8,796 nucleotides of DNA. Origin: Methanobacteriota archaeon. Its GTDB lineage: Archaea > Halobacteriota > Bog-38 > Methanoflorentales > Methanoflorentaceae. This document shows positions 1 to 6,445 of the stretch, piece by piece (positions within the stretch are counted from its first letter, which is position 1; the number at the start of each line of letters is the position of its first letter). The notes below the pieces were generated by a model that worked only from the letters and a program-made list of their open reading frames with translations, was not told where the DNA came from and made no database searches. The stretch covers positions 1 to 8,796 of the forward strand of contig PMYA01000121.1 in assembly GCA_003170935.1 (NCBI GenBank), given 5' to 3'. The translations under genes and the position numbers were made by a program.

Positions 1-27
1 GTCTTTAACCTCAATCCAGGTTTTCAT
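1..27 (-). CDS. Possible start of a divergent gene, cut by the window edge
   Basis: An ATG at 27-25 on the minus strand opens a frame that runs off the window edge and begins MKTWIEVKD. Upstream there is an AT-rich stretch (about 52-80, including a T-run read as A-run on this strand) that could serve as a divergent promoter shared with the regulator at 125. No Shine-Dalgarno motif precedes the ATG. Only nine residues are visible, so the product cannot be named and the frame may be chance. Confidence 0.25.
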
Positions 28-51
28 AATAGTTCGTTTAGAGGCTGATTT

Positions 52-83
52 CCTTTTTTGTACAATTTATTATCCTATAACAA
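52..83. promoter_or_regulatory. AT-rich TATA-like region between divergent starts
   Basis: The stretch 52-83 has a T6 run followed by TTTATTAT (about 67-74) and CTATAAC (about 75-81), the only TATA-like sequence upstream of the regulator. TTTATTAT would place transcription start near 95-98, giving a leader of about 27 nt to the ATG at 125. The same region could drive the minus-strand frame starting at 27. This is judged by spacing and base composition only. Confidence 0.35.
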
Positions 84-124
84 CCATTAAGTAATAAGCA
101 TCTTAATTGTCTCAAGAATCGCAA

Positions 125-643
125 ATGCTTGCAGATGATCTTATCCGGGCAACGTTTTCATCAGATGAGGAGCTTAAGAGCACTCTTTTGCACGCAATTA
201 AAGAACTTGGATTTTCAGTGACTAAGTTTGCTAAGATGTCCGGGGTCTCTTCAAGTACGCTTTATAAAATCATTTCAGGTGAACGCGAACCAAACCTTAA
301 GACACTTAGAGAGATCCTTAAAGCGATCAGAAGGCTAGAAGGAGCTTCCAAGAAAGGGGACCTAATTGCGGTCGTTGCAGCAAGGCCTGTACTGGACAAG
401 ATAACAGAAAGGTCAATGGTGATAGAGGGAAAAGAGATACTAATTCGAGAGTATCCTGCAACCTCTATTGAAGAAGCTCTGATTGCGGCCATCCACGCTG
501 AAAGGGATGGGGCGCTCGCACTTGTTTGCGCTCCGATCGTCAGCCCCACCGTCGAGAAGATCTTGCGTATCCCGGTCGCGTCGATTATGCCGCAAAACAG
601 TCTCGTTGAAGCGATCAAACTTGCAGCACGAAAAATCAGTTAA
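125..643 (+). CDS. XRE-type helix-turn-helix regulator with C-terminal sensor-like domain
   Basis: Predicted cytoplasmic DNA-binding regulator of about 172 residues. Residues 31-52 form an XRE/Cro-type helix-turn-helix (SVTKFAKMSGVSSSTLYKII), within a helical block at about 17-72. A second domain from about 78 to the end alternates strands and helices (GDLIAVVAARPVL, then SIEEALIAA, then CAPIVSPTVEKIL and RIPVASIM). Its layout recalls the Rossmann-like sensor half of PrpR_N-type domains, so a small-molecule ligand is plausible but unidentified. The frame also has a TTG at 107, directly after an in-frame TAA. Neither start has a Shine-Dalgarno motif, and I prefer the ATG at 125. There is no membrane segment. 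The gene converges on pyrI, so neighbour order does not reveal its targets. I am confident of the DNA-binding class but not of the function. Confidence 0.87.
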   Translation: MLADDLIRATFSSDEELKSTLLHAIKELGFSVTKFAKMSGVSSSTLYKIISGEREPNLKTLREILKAIRRLEGASKKGDLIAVVAARPVLDKITERSMVIEGKEILIREYPATSIEEALIAAIHAERDGALALVCAPIVSPTVEKILRIPVASIMPQNSLVEAIKLAARKIS

Positions 644-785
644 CGAAGAGCGGCAAAATAAAGCCCGGTCCATGCGTTTCTGGAAACTAATGTAGTCTAG
701 ATGACCATAAGCCAGTGTAGGAATGTCTGCTTCGCTCTCAATTCTAGGGGGTTACCATACAATTGATAGCAGCAATAAGAAAGCT

Positions 786-813
786 TGTTTGCACTCTTTA
801 CGTATTTTCTTTC
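786..813 (+). terminator. T-rich tract, possible terminator of the regulator
   Basis: The plus strand reads as short T-runs (TTT, TTT, TTTT, TTT) between 786 and 813 without a strong stem. Archaeal termination often needs only T-rich non-template sequence. It lies about 140 bp beyond the regulator's stop, so the assignment is tentative. Confidence 0.3.
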
Positions 814-830
814 AGGGCTTTTAACCATCC

Positions 831-854
831 AAAAAGGGAACTGACATCCGCGGA
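831..854 (-). terminator. Possible pyrBI terminator
   Basis: Read on the minus strand, the palindrome TCCGCGGA (854-847) is followed after about 11 nt by CCCTTTTTGG (T5 at 835-831). It starts 13 nt beyond the pyrI stop codon at 868. The stem is short, so it is a weak candidate. Confidence 0.35.
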
Positions 855-867
855 CATCTGATCTGAC

Positions 868-1344
868 TTAAATCAGGTACGCTGCAATATCGGTGTCTAT
901 AATTGTTTCGCAGTAACTACAACGCAACGCTAACGAATCTAGCACTTTAAACTTTGAATAGACGGGTTCTGCGCTGTTGGATATACAATTTAAGTTGGGG
1001 CACCGAACGACGTGAGTGATTATGTCTGGCAAAACAACTGAGTTTTTTTGCACGACTTCATAATCCCGTATTATATTTATCGTCGCTTGAGGGGCAATAA
1101 GGGCAATCTTGTCAACCTCTGCAGGAATCAGCTCCCGATCTTCTATCTTAACGATATCTTTTCGTCCGTACGGTAATCTCTTGCTAGTGACGTTCATAGC
1201 AACGCTTACTATAGCTTTCGTAGTGCCGATGATATCAAGTATTTTGAGCACATTCAAAGCATTTCCCGCCGTAATATGGTCGATGACAGAGCCATTTTTG
1301 ATCGATCTGACTCGCAATTCTTCCTTGCTCTTTTTCAGCGTCAT
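868..1344 (-). CDS. pyrI: Aspartate carbamoyltransferase regulatory chain
   Basis: Regulatory subunit (158 aa; the E. coli protein is about 153) that joins catalytic PyrB trimers and binds nucleotide effectors. The zinc domain is complete: C115, C120, C142 and C145 in a C-x4-C-x21-C-x2-C pattern (CPNLNC and CSYC). The nucleotide domain keeps residues matching known E. coli effector contacts: D22-H23 in VIDHI, K62 and K66 in [10 protein letters not shown], and N90, Y95 and K100 with the same spacing as E. coli N84, Y89 and K94. Allosteric control by CTP/ATP is therefore likely. The ATG overlaps the pyrB stop as ATGA (1344-1341), which suggests translational coupling. No separate Shine-Dalgarno motif is visible. 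The assignment is firm. Confidence 0.97.
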   Translation of the reverse strand: MTLKKSKEELRVRSIKNGSVIDHITAGNALNVLKILDIIGTTKAIVSVAMNVTSKRLPYGRKDIVKIEDRELIPAEVDKIALIAPQATINIIRDYEVVQKNSVVLPDIITHVVRCPNLNCISNSAEPVYSKFKVLDSLALRCSYCETIIDTDIAAYLI

Positions 1345-2252
1345 AGTGCGTTATTCATAAGAATTGCAAGTAATGCCATTCTGACAGGTATTCCGTAGAA
1401 CGCCTGCTTGAAGTATCTTGCATGTTTGGTTTTATCTACTTCCGGGTCTATTTCGTCAACGCGCGGGAGTGGGTGCATAATAATTAAATTTTCGCGAACC
1501 TGATCCAAGACGCTTGGCGTTAACCGGTAACTCTTAGCAACGCGTAAATACTCGTTTGGATCAGGAAATCGTTCTTTTTGTATTCTCGTAACATAGAGAA
1601 CGTCTACATCGCGAATAACGTCGTTCACATCCTCGGCCAACCTGACTGAATTCAGGCTATTAATTATGTGCTTTGGCATTTGAAGTCCTTCTGGGGCGAC
1701 CAGCGCGATGTTCGCATCGAACATGTTAAGGGCGTAGACCAATGAATGAGCAGTTCTTCCGTATTTGAGATCTCCGAGCAAGGCTATGTCTAGATTATCT
1801 AAGTGACTCTCTTTTTTTATCGTGTAAAGATCAAGAAGGGTTTGTGTTGGATGATGTCCTGCTCCATCCCCCCCGTTTATGATAGGGATCTTTGATATTT
1901 CGCTAGCCATGCGAGCTGCGCCCTCTCTTGGGTGCCTGAGGACTATGGCATCTGCATACTCTTCAACAACTTTAATCGTGTCAGCTAGAGTCTCGCCTTT
2001 TAGTACTGAGCTTTCTTCTGAAGTCAAATTAAGAGTGGATCCGCCCAGCCGCTTCATTGCTGAGTCAAATGAGAGCCGTGTCCTCGTACTTGGTTCAAAA
2101 AAAAGTAACGCTAATATCCGGTTTTGGAGCACCCGCATGCCAGATTTTGCATACGGCATCATTCTCTCTGCGCAGTCTAAAATAAACTCAACATCTTCGC
2201 GCGTCAAATCTCGCATTGAAACGACGTGCTTTTTGTTGAACATCTCATCCAT
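1341..2252 (-). CDS. pyrB: Aspartate carbamoyltransferase catalytic chain
   Basis: Catalyses carbamoyl phosphate + L-aspartate to N-carbamoyl-aspartate, the committed step of pyrimidine synthesis, in the cytoplasm. The length (303 aa) is normal for the family. Visible motifs: the carbamoyl-phosphate loop FFEPSTRTR (51-59), the SSVLKGET loop with K85 (81-88), HPREGAAR (107-114), [12 protein letters not shown] (134-145), [11 protein letters not shown] (160-170), the aspartate-binding stretch VTRIQKERF (221-229) and HPLPR (260-264). The residue before HPTQ is His133, where Gln is usual. The frame has ATGs at 2252 and 2243. A TATA-like box centred near 2272 lies about 20 and 29 nt from them, which fits a near-leaderless start at 2243 slightly better. 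The gene is followed by pyrI with a 4-bp overlap, so the two subunits are made from one transcript. Confidence 0.98.
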   Translation of the reverse strand: MDEMFNKKHVVSMRDLTREDVEFILDCAERMMPYAKSGMRVLQNRILALLFFEPSTRTRLSFDSAMKRLGGSTLNLTSEESSVLKGETLADTIKVVEEYADAIVLRHPREGAARMASEISKIPIINGGDGAGHHPTQTLLDLYTIKKESHLDNLDIALLGDLKYGRTAHSLVYALNMFDANIALVAPEGLQMPKHIINSLNSVRLAEDVNDVIRDVDVLYVTRIQKERFPDPNEYLRVAKSYRLTPSVLDQVRENLIIMHPLPRVDEIDPEVDKTKHARYFKQAFYGIPVRMALLAILMNNAL

Positions 2253-2267
2253 ATTGATGCACGATGC

Positions 2268-2278
2268 TCTTATAGTTT
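2268..2278 (-). promoter_or_regulatory. TATA-like box of pyrBI
   Basis: On the minus strand the sequence AAACTATAAGA spans 2278-2268, with CTATAAG at 2275-2269. It lies 20-29 nt upstream of the two possible pyrB ATG codons, the distance expected for an archaeal TATA box and a short or absent leader. A T7 terminator-like tract separates it from the gene upstream, which supports independent transcription of pyrBI. Confidence 0.55.
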
Positions 2279-2332
2279 GTTGAGCGAGTATGCCATCTGC
2301 TAAAGATAATTGGCGAACGCCTTGAATCGTCT

Positions 2333-2339
2333 AAAAAAA
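2333..2339 (-). terminator. T7 tract directly after the cobT-like gene
   Basis: The A7 run at 2333-2339 reads as TTTTTTT on the minus strand, starting 3 nt after the stop codon at 2345-2343. Uninterrupted T-tracts are the main intrinsic termination signal in archaea. It would end the larA/cobT-like transcript before the pyrBI promoter. Confidence 0.6.
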
Positions 2340-2342
2340 GCA

Positions 2343-3398
2343 TTAAAGCTTTTGGACGACTGTCTCTACCTCTCGCCTATAAGCATCTTGGCTGAACCCA
2401 GCAACGCAAGTTAAGGCCATTGCCCCGCCGGCCCCTACACCCTCTTTGACCTCTCCTTGTTCATATTTTTGCAGTGCGCTAATTGAGCTTTTTGAGAAGT
2501 CTGGGTAAGCACTAAATGCATCGATTTCCAATGCTTCAATCAACTCGATAAACCGCGCTGAAGTGTCGTCAAAGACATATTTTGTCGTTGCTAAAACGAG
2601 ATTGTCGCTAACGTTGAGCTCCTTTAGGACGGCAGCAATAGCTCCCATTTGGGTTCCCCCGGCCAAAACAACATCTTTTCCGCTATTTAGTAAGCCTTCG
2701 GTTAGCCCAACAACACAAGGCATCATGGGATCACCAAATAGTTTGATTGCTCGCATTGGATCTCGCTGTAAGCTTCCTGGATTGACGGAAGCCCCTTGCA
2801 TAGCTTCTCTTACAACTCTTTCCTTCAAGGTTGAAGGATTTGAAGCAAAGCTGCTGCTAACGTTCACGCTATAACCGAGTGCCCTTAACACGCACAATGC
2901 GGTGGTCGTTCCTCCAGGAATCGTCTCGCCTATCACTGCCAGATCGCAATCGCAACACCCTGCAAGCTTGCGGGAGGCGTCGCGGATTGTATGGGCATCA
3001 GGAACGCCAGGTCGAATACGGATGTCATAGCCGTGTTTTGCACGAAGGTCATAGTAAGGCACGCCTGGGATAATTTGTAAGCCCGAATTAATTAAGAGAT
3101 GTGCGGATTGCGAGAGATTAAGCCCGGCACGGGTAAGAACGGCTGGGGTAGCGGCACCAGACGGCGCATCAGACATAACCCTTATTGTCTTTAACTTTCC
3201 ATGGGAGACGATTTCTGCATCGGCGGCAGGTGTATGCTGAATATACTTCTGGCTGCTTCCTGCCCCTGATATGCCAGGTACAGTCGCAATTTCCGAGTTG
3301 GAAAGAACTAGAAAAAAAAGTGGATGCTCTGTGTTGCCGAATCTCTTTCTGATATTTGATGATTCGCCCGAATAGTTGCGGCAGTTCGTTACCCACAT
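2343..3398 (-). CDS. CobT-like NaMN phosphoribosyltransferase (UPF0284/TIGR00303)
   Basis: A 351-residue protein of the archaeal/cyanobacterial CobT-related family. Classical CobT transfers phosphoribose from nicotinate mononucleotide to a benzimidazole base to build the cobamide lower ligand, and from memory an archaeal member has shown such activity. Visible landmarks in order: LVLSNSEIATVPGIS (30-44), YIQHTPAADAE (52-62), IGETIPGGTTTAL (156-168), GDPMMP (222-227), LAGGTQMGA (245-253) and VKEGVGAGGA (317-326). E319 in the last motif aligns by eye with the catalytic glutamate in the GEGTGA motif of CobT. The ATG at 3398 lies 2 bp after the larA stop, so the two genes form one transcription unit. 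No Shine-Dalgarno motif is visible. About 25 residues precede the first conserved block, so the true start could lie further in. Family assignment is strong. Cobamide synthesis is likely but unproven, and a role linked to LarA is possible. Confidence 0.9.
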   Translation of the reverse strand: MWVTNCRNYSGESSNIRKRFGNTEHPLFFLVLSNSEIATVPGISGAGSSQKYIQHTPAADAEIVSHGKLKTIRVMSDAPSGAATPAVLTRAGLNLSQSAHLLINSGLQIIPGVPYYDLRAKHGYDIRIRPGVPDAHTIRDASRKLAGCCDCDLAVIGETIPGGTTTALCVLRALGYSVNVSSSFASNPSTLKERVVREAMQGASVNPGSLQRDPMRAIKLFGDPMMPCVVGLTEGLLNSGKDVVLAGGTQMGAIAAVLKELNVSDNLVLATTKYVFDDTSARFIELIEALEIDAFSAYPDFSKSSISALQKYEQGEVKEGVGAGGAMALTCVAGFSQDAYRREVETVVQKL

Positions 3399-3400
3399 AA

Positions 3401-4717
3401 CTAGCGACGCACTTTGCGTTTTGTTGTATCCGCACCTGTTGCGCTCTTTTGTTCGAGCCGAGGGAGGGTGTACGCTCCAAATGGCATTACTATGATTTTT
3501 GCATTTGGCCCTTGCTTATTTAGCGTTGCTTGGACAGCCTCCTCTAAGTTTCGAGAGCAGCTTAAAAACACTTGCTCAACAATTTCTTTTTGAAGCTCTG
3601 AGACAAGGTAGACGTCTGCTTTTTGAGTCAGCTTCGCCAAAATCCCGGCTTTGTGCCCGCCAATTTCGAAAGCATAGTCGAGCCTGTCAACAAGCTCTTG
3701 CTTATCTTGTGCTTCGTGAATCCAACGCTCAAATACCCTTTCTCCCAGTCCTTCTGGACATTCAGCTGCTAAAATGATGGCGCCACCGTCTTTGAGCGCG
3801 TGTTTCGCATTATCTAGCGCTTTTTGTGCTTGAAAGAGGTTTATGTCCTTCGGTGAACCTCCGGCTGATGCCAGTACAACGTCTGCGAGCTCTTTTATTG
3901 GCACTATATACATGGAATCTACGACTTCTGCCCCTTTACGGTGTGCGAGAATCGGATCACCTGCGACAGCTTTAACGATTTGTTTTTTTGCGTTAAGCAC
4001 CACATTCACAATGAAATCACACCCGATCAGTTGGCCCGCTTCCTCGAGGTCTTCCCTCACGGGGCTGTCTAGCCGTCCTGCTTCAGCATTTGGCTGTAAC
4101 ATGAGTTTGTGATTCGATTCAATCGTCTGGCGTGCACAAACGCCTGGGAGCAATGATTTATATCCCCCGCTATATCCAGCAAAATAATGGAGCTCAACTG
4201 TTCCAAGGCAAACTCGCACGTCAGAGCTAAGCACCTCTTTGTTTGCGAAAACTCGTGTTCCTCGTGACGTTGTGTTGACAAAAACGCAGTTATTACCATC
4301 GTGGTTGATGCATCGGTAGCGATTAAAAATATCGTCACCTACAAGGTCTTTCATCTCTGAATTTGACAGAGGTCGGTGAATTCCAAGAGCAAATAATATC
4401 GTTATCTGGCTTTTAGGAATCTCAGCTTTTCGCAATTCGTTGAGGACGTGTGGGAGCAGCTTTTTAGTTGGAGTTGGTCTCGTGACGTCGCTCACTATAA
4501 TGACCACACGTAAATCCTTTTTTGCACCTTTCCGTTGCGATGCGATTTCATAGAGCGTGGGCGTCCCTATCGTATCATTTAAAGCACGAACGATTTCGCT
4601 CTCCTCATCTGATACCTCCATTTCGCGTGGCTCTAAAACCTGAATTAGGTTATTCGTGTCGAGAGTGACTGAGGTTTTATCTTTTCCATATTTGAGGGTG
4701 ATTTGCGTTTTTCCCAT
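3401..4717 (-). CDS. LarA-family nickel-pincer racemase/epimerase
   Basis: A 438-residue member of the LarA (lactate racemase, DUF2088) family, in which a nickel pincer nucleotide carries hydride in 2-hydroxyacid racemisation. The catalytic set is complete. Counted from the ATG at 4717 these are D77 and R80 (SDVTRPTP), H114 (GIHRP), H177 (ELHYFAG), K187 (GGYKS, the residue that covalently holds the cofactor) and H203 (SNHK). They match D72, R75, H108, H174, K184 and H200 of Lactobacillus LarA almost position for position. FQAQK at 295-299 keeps the Gln and Lys of the lactate site but has Phe for Tyr. Later, GGHKA stands near where lactate racemase has a tryptophan, so the substrate may not be lactate. 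The open frame extends to 4810, but those 31 residues cover the promoter and resemble no family member. A TATA-like box about 26 nt upstream of 4717 suggests a leaderless message. Cofactor genes larB, larC and larE are not in the window. Confidence 0.93.
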   Translation of the reverse strand: MGKTQITLKYGKDKTSVTLDTNNLIQVLEPREMEVSDEESEIVRALNDTIGTPTLYEIASQRKGAKKDLRVVIIVSDVTRPTPTKKLLPHVLNELRKAEIPKSQITILFALGIHRPLSNSEMKDLVGDDIFNRYRCINHDGNNCVFVNTTSRGTRVFANKEVLSSDVRVCLGTVELHYFAGYSGGYKSLLPGVCARQTIESNHKLMLQPNAEAGRLDSPVREDLEEAGQLIGCDFIVNVVLNAKKQIVKAVAGDPILAHRKGAEVVDSMYIVPIKELADVVLASAGGSPKDINLFQAQKALDNAKHALKDGGAIILAAECPEGLGERVFERWIHEAQDKQELVDRLDYAFEIGGHKAGILAKLTQKADVYLVSELQKEIVEQVFLSCSRNLEEAVQATLNKQGPNAKIIVMPFGAYTLPRLEQKSATGADTTKRKVRR

Positions 4718-4739
4718 CAAGGATTGTTTCGTCTTTTTT

Positions 4740-4747
4740 AGTATATC
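4740..4747 (-). promoter_or_regulatory. TATA-like box of larA
   Basis: On the minus strand GATATACT (4747-4740) is centred about 26 nt upstream of the ATG at 4717. That is the archaeal TATA distance for a leaderless transcript and agrees with the lack of a Shine-Dalgarno motif before this start. Confidence 0.5.
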
Positions 4748-4784
4748 AATATTCAATAGGATCTGTGAAATGTGCAGAACTAGG

Positions 4785-4794
4785 TTCATATAGA
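4785..4794 (+). promoter_or_regulatory. TATA-like box of the citrate synthase-like gene
   Basis: TTCATATAGA at 4785-4794 would start transcription near 4815. That leaves a leader of about 45 nt that includes the ribosome binding site at 4847. It lies only about 40 bp from the oppositely directed larA TATA-like box, so the two promoters could share regulators. Confidence 0.4.
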
Positions 4795-4846
4795 ATTGTT
4801 GCCATAACATGAATCCGGGATACGTTACATTCTATTACGAGCAAGT

Positions 4847-4853
4847 GGAGGGG
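4847..4853 (+). promoter_or_regulatory. Strong Shine-Dalgarno site deciding a TTG start
   Basis: GGAGGGG at 4847-4853 lies 7 nt before the TTG at 4861. The next in-frame start, ATG at 4882, is 28 nt away and has no such motif at a usable distance. The site therefore supports TTG as the start codon. Confidence 0.7.
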
Positions 4854-4860
4854 CCCAAAG

Positions 4861-6135
4861 TTGTATAGATCATATGATGAGATGCCAAAAATCGAACTCC
4901 CAGGCGATACTGAGGTTAAGATTAGCGACAGCACATTAAGAGACGGGTCACAAATGCCCGGAATTGTGCTTAAAAAAGCGCAAAAGTTCAGGATCTTTGA
5001 GTTATTGCACGAAATGGGTATAGAAAAGTTGGAGTGTTTCCTCTTCAACGATCGCGATCGCACGTTAGCCCGCGACATGTTAGACTGCGGTTATGAAAAC
5101 CCTCAGATTACCGGTTGGGCGCGCGCAAACGAGCAAGACATCGATATGAGCATCAGTATGGAAGGTATAGATGAGGTGGGTATCCTCATGTCTATATCGG
5201 ATACACACATTTTCGACAAACTTGGCTTATCGGATCGAGAACAGGCGCGCGACAAGTATACTGAAGCTCTTCAATACGCAGTAGATCATGGGTTGAAGGT
5301 TCGATGCCATCTTGAGGACATTACGAGAGCAGATATTCCAAACTTCGTTATACCATTAGTGAAGGATTTGCTAAGCATTGCCCCTGATGCGATTTTCAGA
5401 ATCTGTGATACTCTAAATTACGGCTTACCGTTCGAAGATACCCCCTTGCCGTACAGCATACCCCAGATAGTTCGCAACTTTAAGGAGATCGGTGCGGTGA
5501 ATCTCGAAATGCACGTTCATGATGATTTCGGGCTCGGCGTGGCCAACACTTTGGCAGGATACTGGCACGGAGCGAATTGGTCAAGCTTGACCTTCATGGG
5601 CGTAGGGGAGCGGGCAGGAAATACCGAACTTGAAAAGATTTTAACGTTCCTTTTTTGCCGAGTAAAGGGTTTTGAAAAGTATAACCCCAAACCGGTAACA
5701 GAGCTTACACGCTATTTAGAACACGAGCTTGCTTTTAGATTACCAAGGAACAAGGCCATCGTTGGTGAAAATATTTTCGCCCACGAGAGTGGTATACATA
5801 CCGACGGCGTCTTGAAGAACCCTTTTACTTACGAGCCATTTCCTCCTGAGGTTGTAGGTGGACACCGAGTTCTGCTAATTGGCGACTCTTCTGGAAGGGA
5901 AGTGGTTCGCTATAAGATGCAGCAAGTCTTAAACGAGCTTTTAGGGGTGGAAGTAAACTTAAGGAAAAATGACCGCCGGATCAAGATGATCTGCAACGAC
6001 ATACATAAGCTCTACGACGAAGAGGCTCGCAATTCAAGCGTTTCAGACGATGAGTTGAAAGAATACGCCATTAAATACTTCCTGACGAGTGAGGAAGTGT
6101 TCCCACCCTGGATTGCTCACACGCGTTACGAATAA
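4861..6135 (+). CDS. Re-citrate synthase-like acyl-CoA condensing enzyme
   Basis: A 424-residue TIM-barrel enzyme of the HMGL/isopropylmalate/homocitrate synthase family, which condenses acetyl-CoA with a 2-oxoacid. Catalytic landmarks: STLRDGSQ (24-31, with R27 and metal-binding D28), the metal histidines of HVH (218-220), GERAGNTELE (249-258) and HESGIHTDG (308-316). Several stretches match what I recall of Re-citrate synthase rather than LeuA or AksA: FLFNDRDR (60-67), CHLEDITRAD (149-158), RICDTLNYGLPF (180-191) followed by LPYSIP, and GNT where LeuA/AksA have GNA. The C-terminal LeuA allosteric domain is absent, since the protein is about 80-100 residues shorter than typical LeuA. The TTG start is set by GGAGGGG 7 nt upstream, and the gene ends in tandem stops (TAA TAG). 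It converges on an aconitase/dehydrogenase operon, which supports citrate synthesis from oxaloacetate. Alternatives are homocitrate or isopropylmalate synthase. Family certain, substrate probable. Confidence 0.9.
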   Translation: MYRSYDEMPKIELPGDTEVKISDSTLRDGSQMPGIVLKKAQKFRIFELLHEMGIEKLECFLFNDRDRTLARDMLDCGYENPQITGWARANEQDIDMSISMEGIDEVGILMSISDTHIFDKLGLSDREQARDKYTEALQYAVDHGLKVRCHLEDITRADIPNFVIPLVKDLLSIAPDAIFRICDTLNYGLPFEDTPLPYSIPQIVRNFKEIGAVNLEMHVHDDFGLGVANTLAGYWHGANWSSLTFMGVGERAGNTELEKILTFLFCRVKGFEKYNPKPVTELTRYLEHELAFRLPRNKAIVGENIFAHESGIHTDGVLKNPFTYEPFPPEVVGGHRVLLIGDSSGREVVRYKMQQVLNELLGVEVNLRKNDRRIKMICNDIHKLYDEEARNSSVSDDELKEYAIKYFLTSEEVFPPWIAHTRYE

Positions 6136-6171
6136 TAGAACGTAAAGGAAGGAATTACGAAGGAATGTCGC

Positions 6172-6209
6172 TTTCGCCGGGACGATAACATCTCGCTCGG
6201 CGGCGGAAA
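6172..6209. repeat. Bulged inverted repeat after the citrate synthase-like gene
   Basis: TTTCGCCG (6172-6179) pairs with CGGCGGAAA (6201-6209) as 8 bp with one bulged G at 6205, around a loop of about 21 nt. It starts 37 nt beyond the stop codon. No T-tract follows on the plus strand, so it is not a classical terminator and could instead protect or process the message end. Confidence 0.45.
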
Positions 6210-6363
6210 CCTCGAGTACCATTGTTGTTCCTTTGCTGCCGAGGGCGGTATGGTTCACCAAGCACAGTTCGATGAGTGCGGAGTTGACTAGCTACTACGG
6301 AGTTTTGACTGTCGTCACATGCGACCAGAGAAGCAATTCATAAGCGGGGGACTATCAAAGGAG

Positions 6364-6421
6364 TGTGTGAGCTGCGCTGCGAAGGGTAGCATATTAGATA
6401 GTAGACGCAGCGCATGTGTGA
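6364..6421. repeat. Perfect 9-bp inverted repeat flanked by 7-bp direct repeats
   Basis: TGCGCTGCG (6373-6381) and CGCAGCGCA (6406-6414) are exact reverse complements around a 24-nt AT-richer loop. TGTGTGA occurs just outside on both sides (6364-6370 and 6415-6421) in the same orientation. The arrangement does not contain a recognisable gene or known element. Confidence 0.6.
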
Positions 6422-6431
6422 CGTGTCTAGA

Positions 6432-6445
6432 GAAAAAGTAGCTAC
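6432..6445 (-). terminator. Possible terminator of the aconitase/dehydrogenase operon
   Basis: On the minus strand the palindrome GTAGCTAC (6445-6438) is followed at once by TTTTT (6436-6432), beginning 15 nt beyond the dehydrogenase stop. A T5 tract right after the last gene of an operon fits archaeal intrinsic termination, although the run is short. Confidence 0.4.

Larger units (their letters stand above)
644..867. other. Convergent intergenic region between regulator and pyrI
   Basis: This 224-bp stretch lies between two gene ends. I found no ORF of credible length and no tRNA-like fold. It holds T-rich sequence for the plus strand (783-822), a T5 run on the minus strand (831-835) and an 8-bp palindrome TCCGCGGA at 847-854 just beyond the pyrI stop. 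Its content is consistent with two facing terminators. Confidence 0.5.

Noticed and set aside
262..618. 118-codon open frame on the minus strand opposite the regulator
   Set aside because: The plus-strand frame has a clear helix-turn-helix, and the antisense frame is low-complexity and Ser/Ile-rich.
125..643. ThiN-type thiamine regulator (helix-turn-helix plus ThiN domain)
   Set aside because: The C-terminal domain is about 95 residues, too short for ThiN at roughly 160, and no ThiN motif was recognised.
1879..2283. 134-codon open frame on the plus strand opposite pyrB
   Set aside because: It lies antisense to conserved PyrB motifs and shows no protein-like domain pattern.
4718..4810. N-terminal extension of the LarA-family protein to an ATG at 4810
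   Set aside because: The 31 extra residues resemble no family member and overlap a TATA-like box. Starting at 4717 makes catalytic residue numbers almost equal to those of characterised LarA.
6043..6261. 72-codon minus-strand frame crossing the end of the citrate synthase-like gene
   Set aside because: It overlaps a confident gene and shows no family features or ribosome binding site. The part lying in the gap is too short to judge.
6250..6290. tRNA-like T-arm (GTTCGAT between GCAC and GTGC)
   Set aside because: Only a 4-bp stem forms. No D-arm, anticodon arm or acceptor stem could be found around it.
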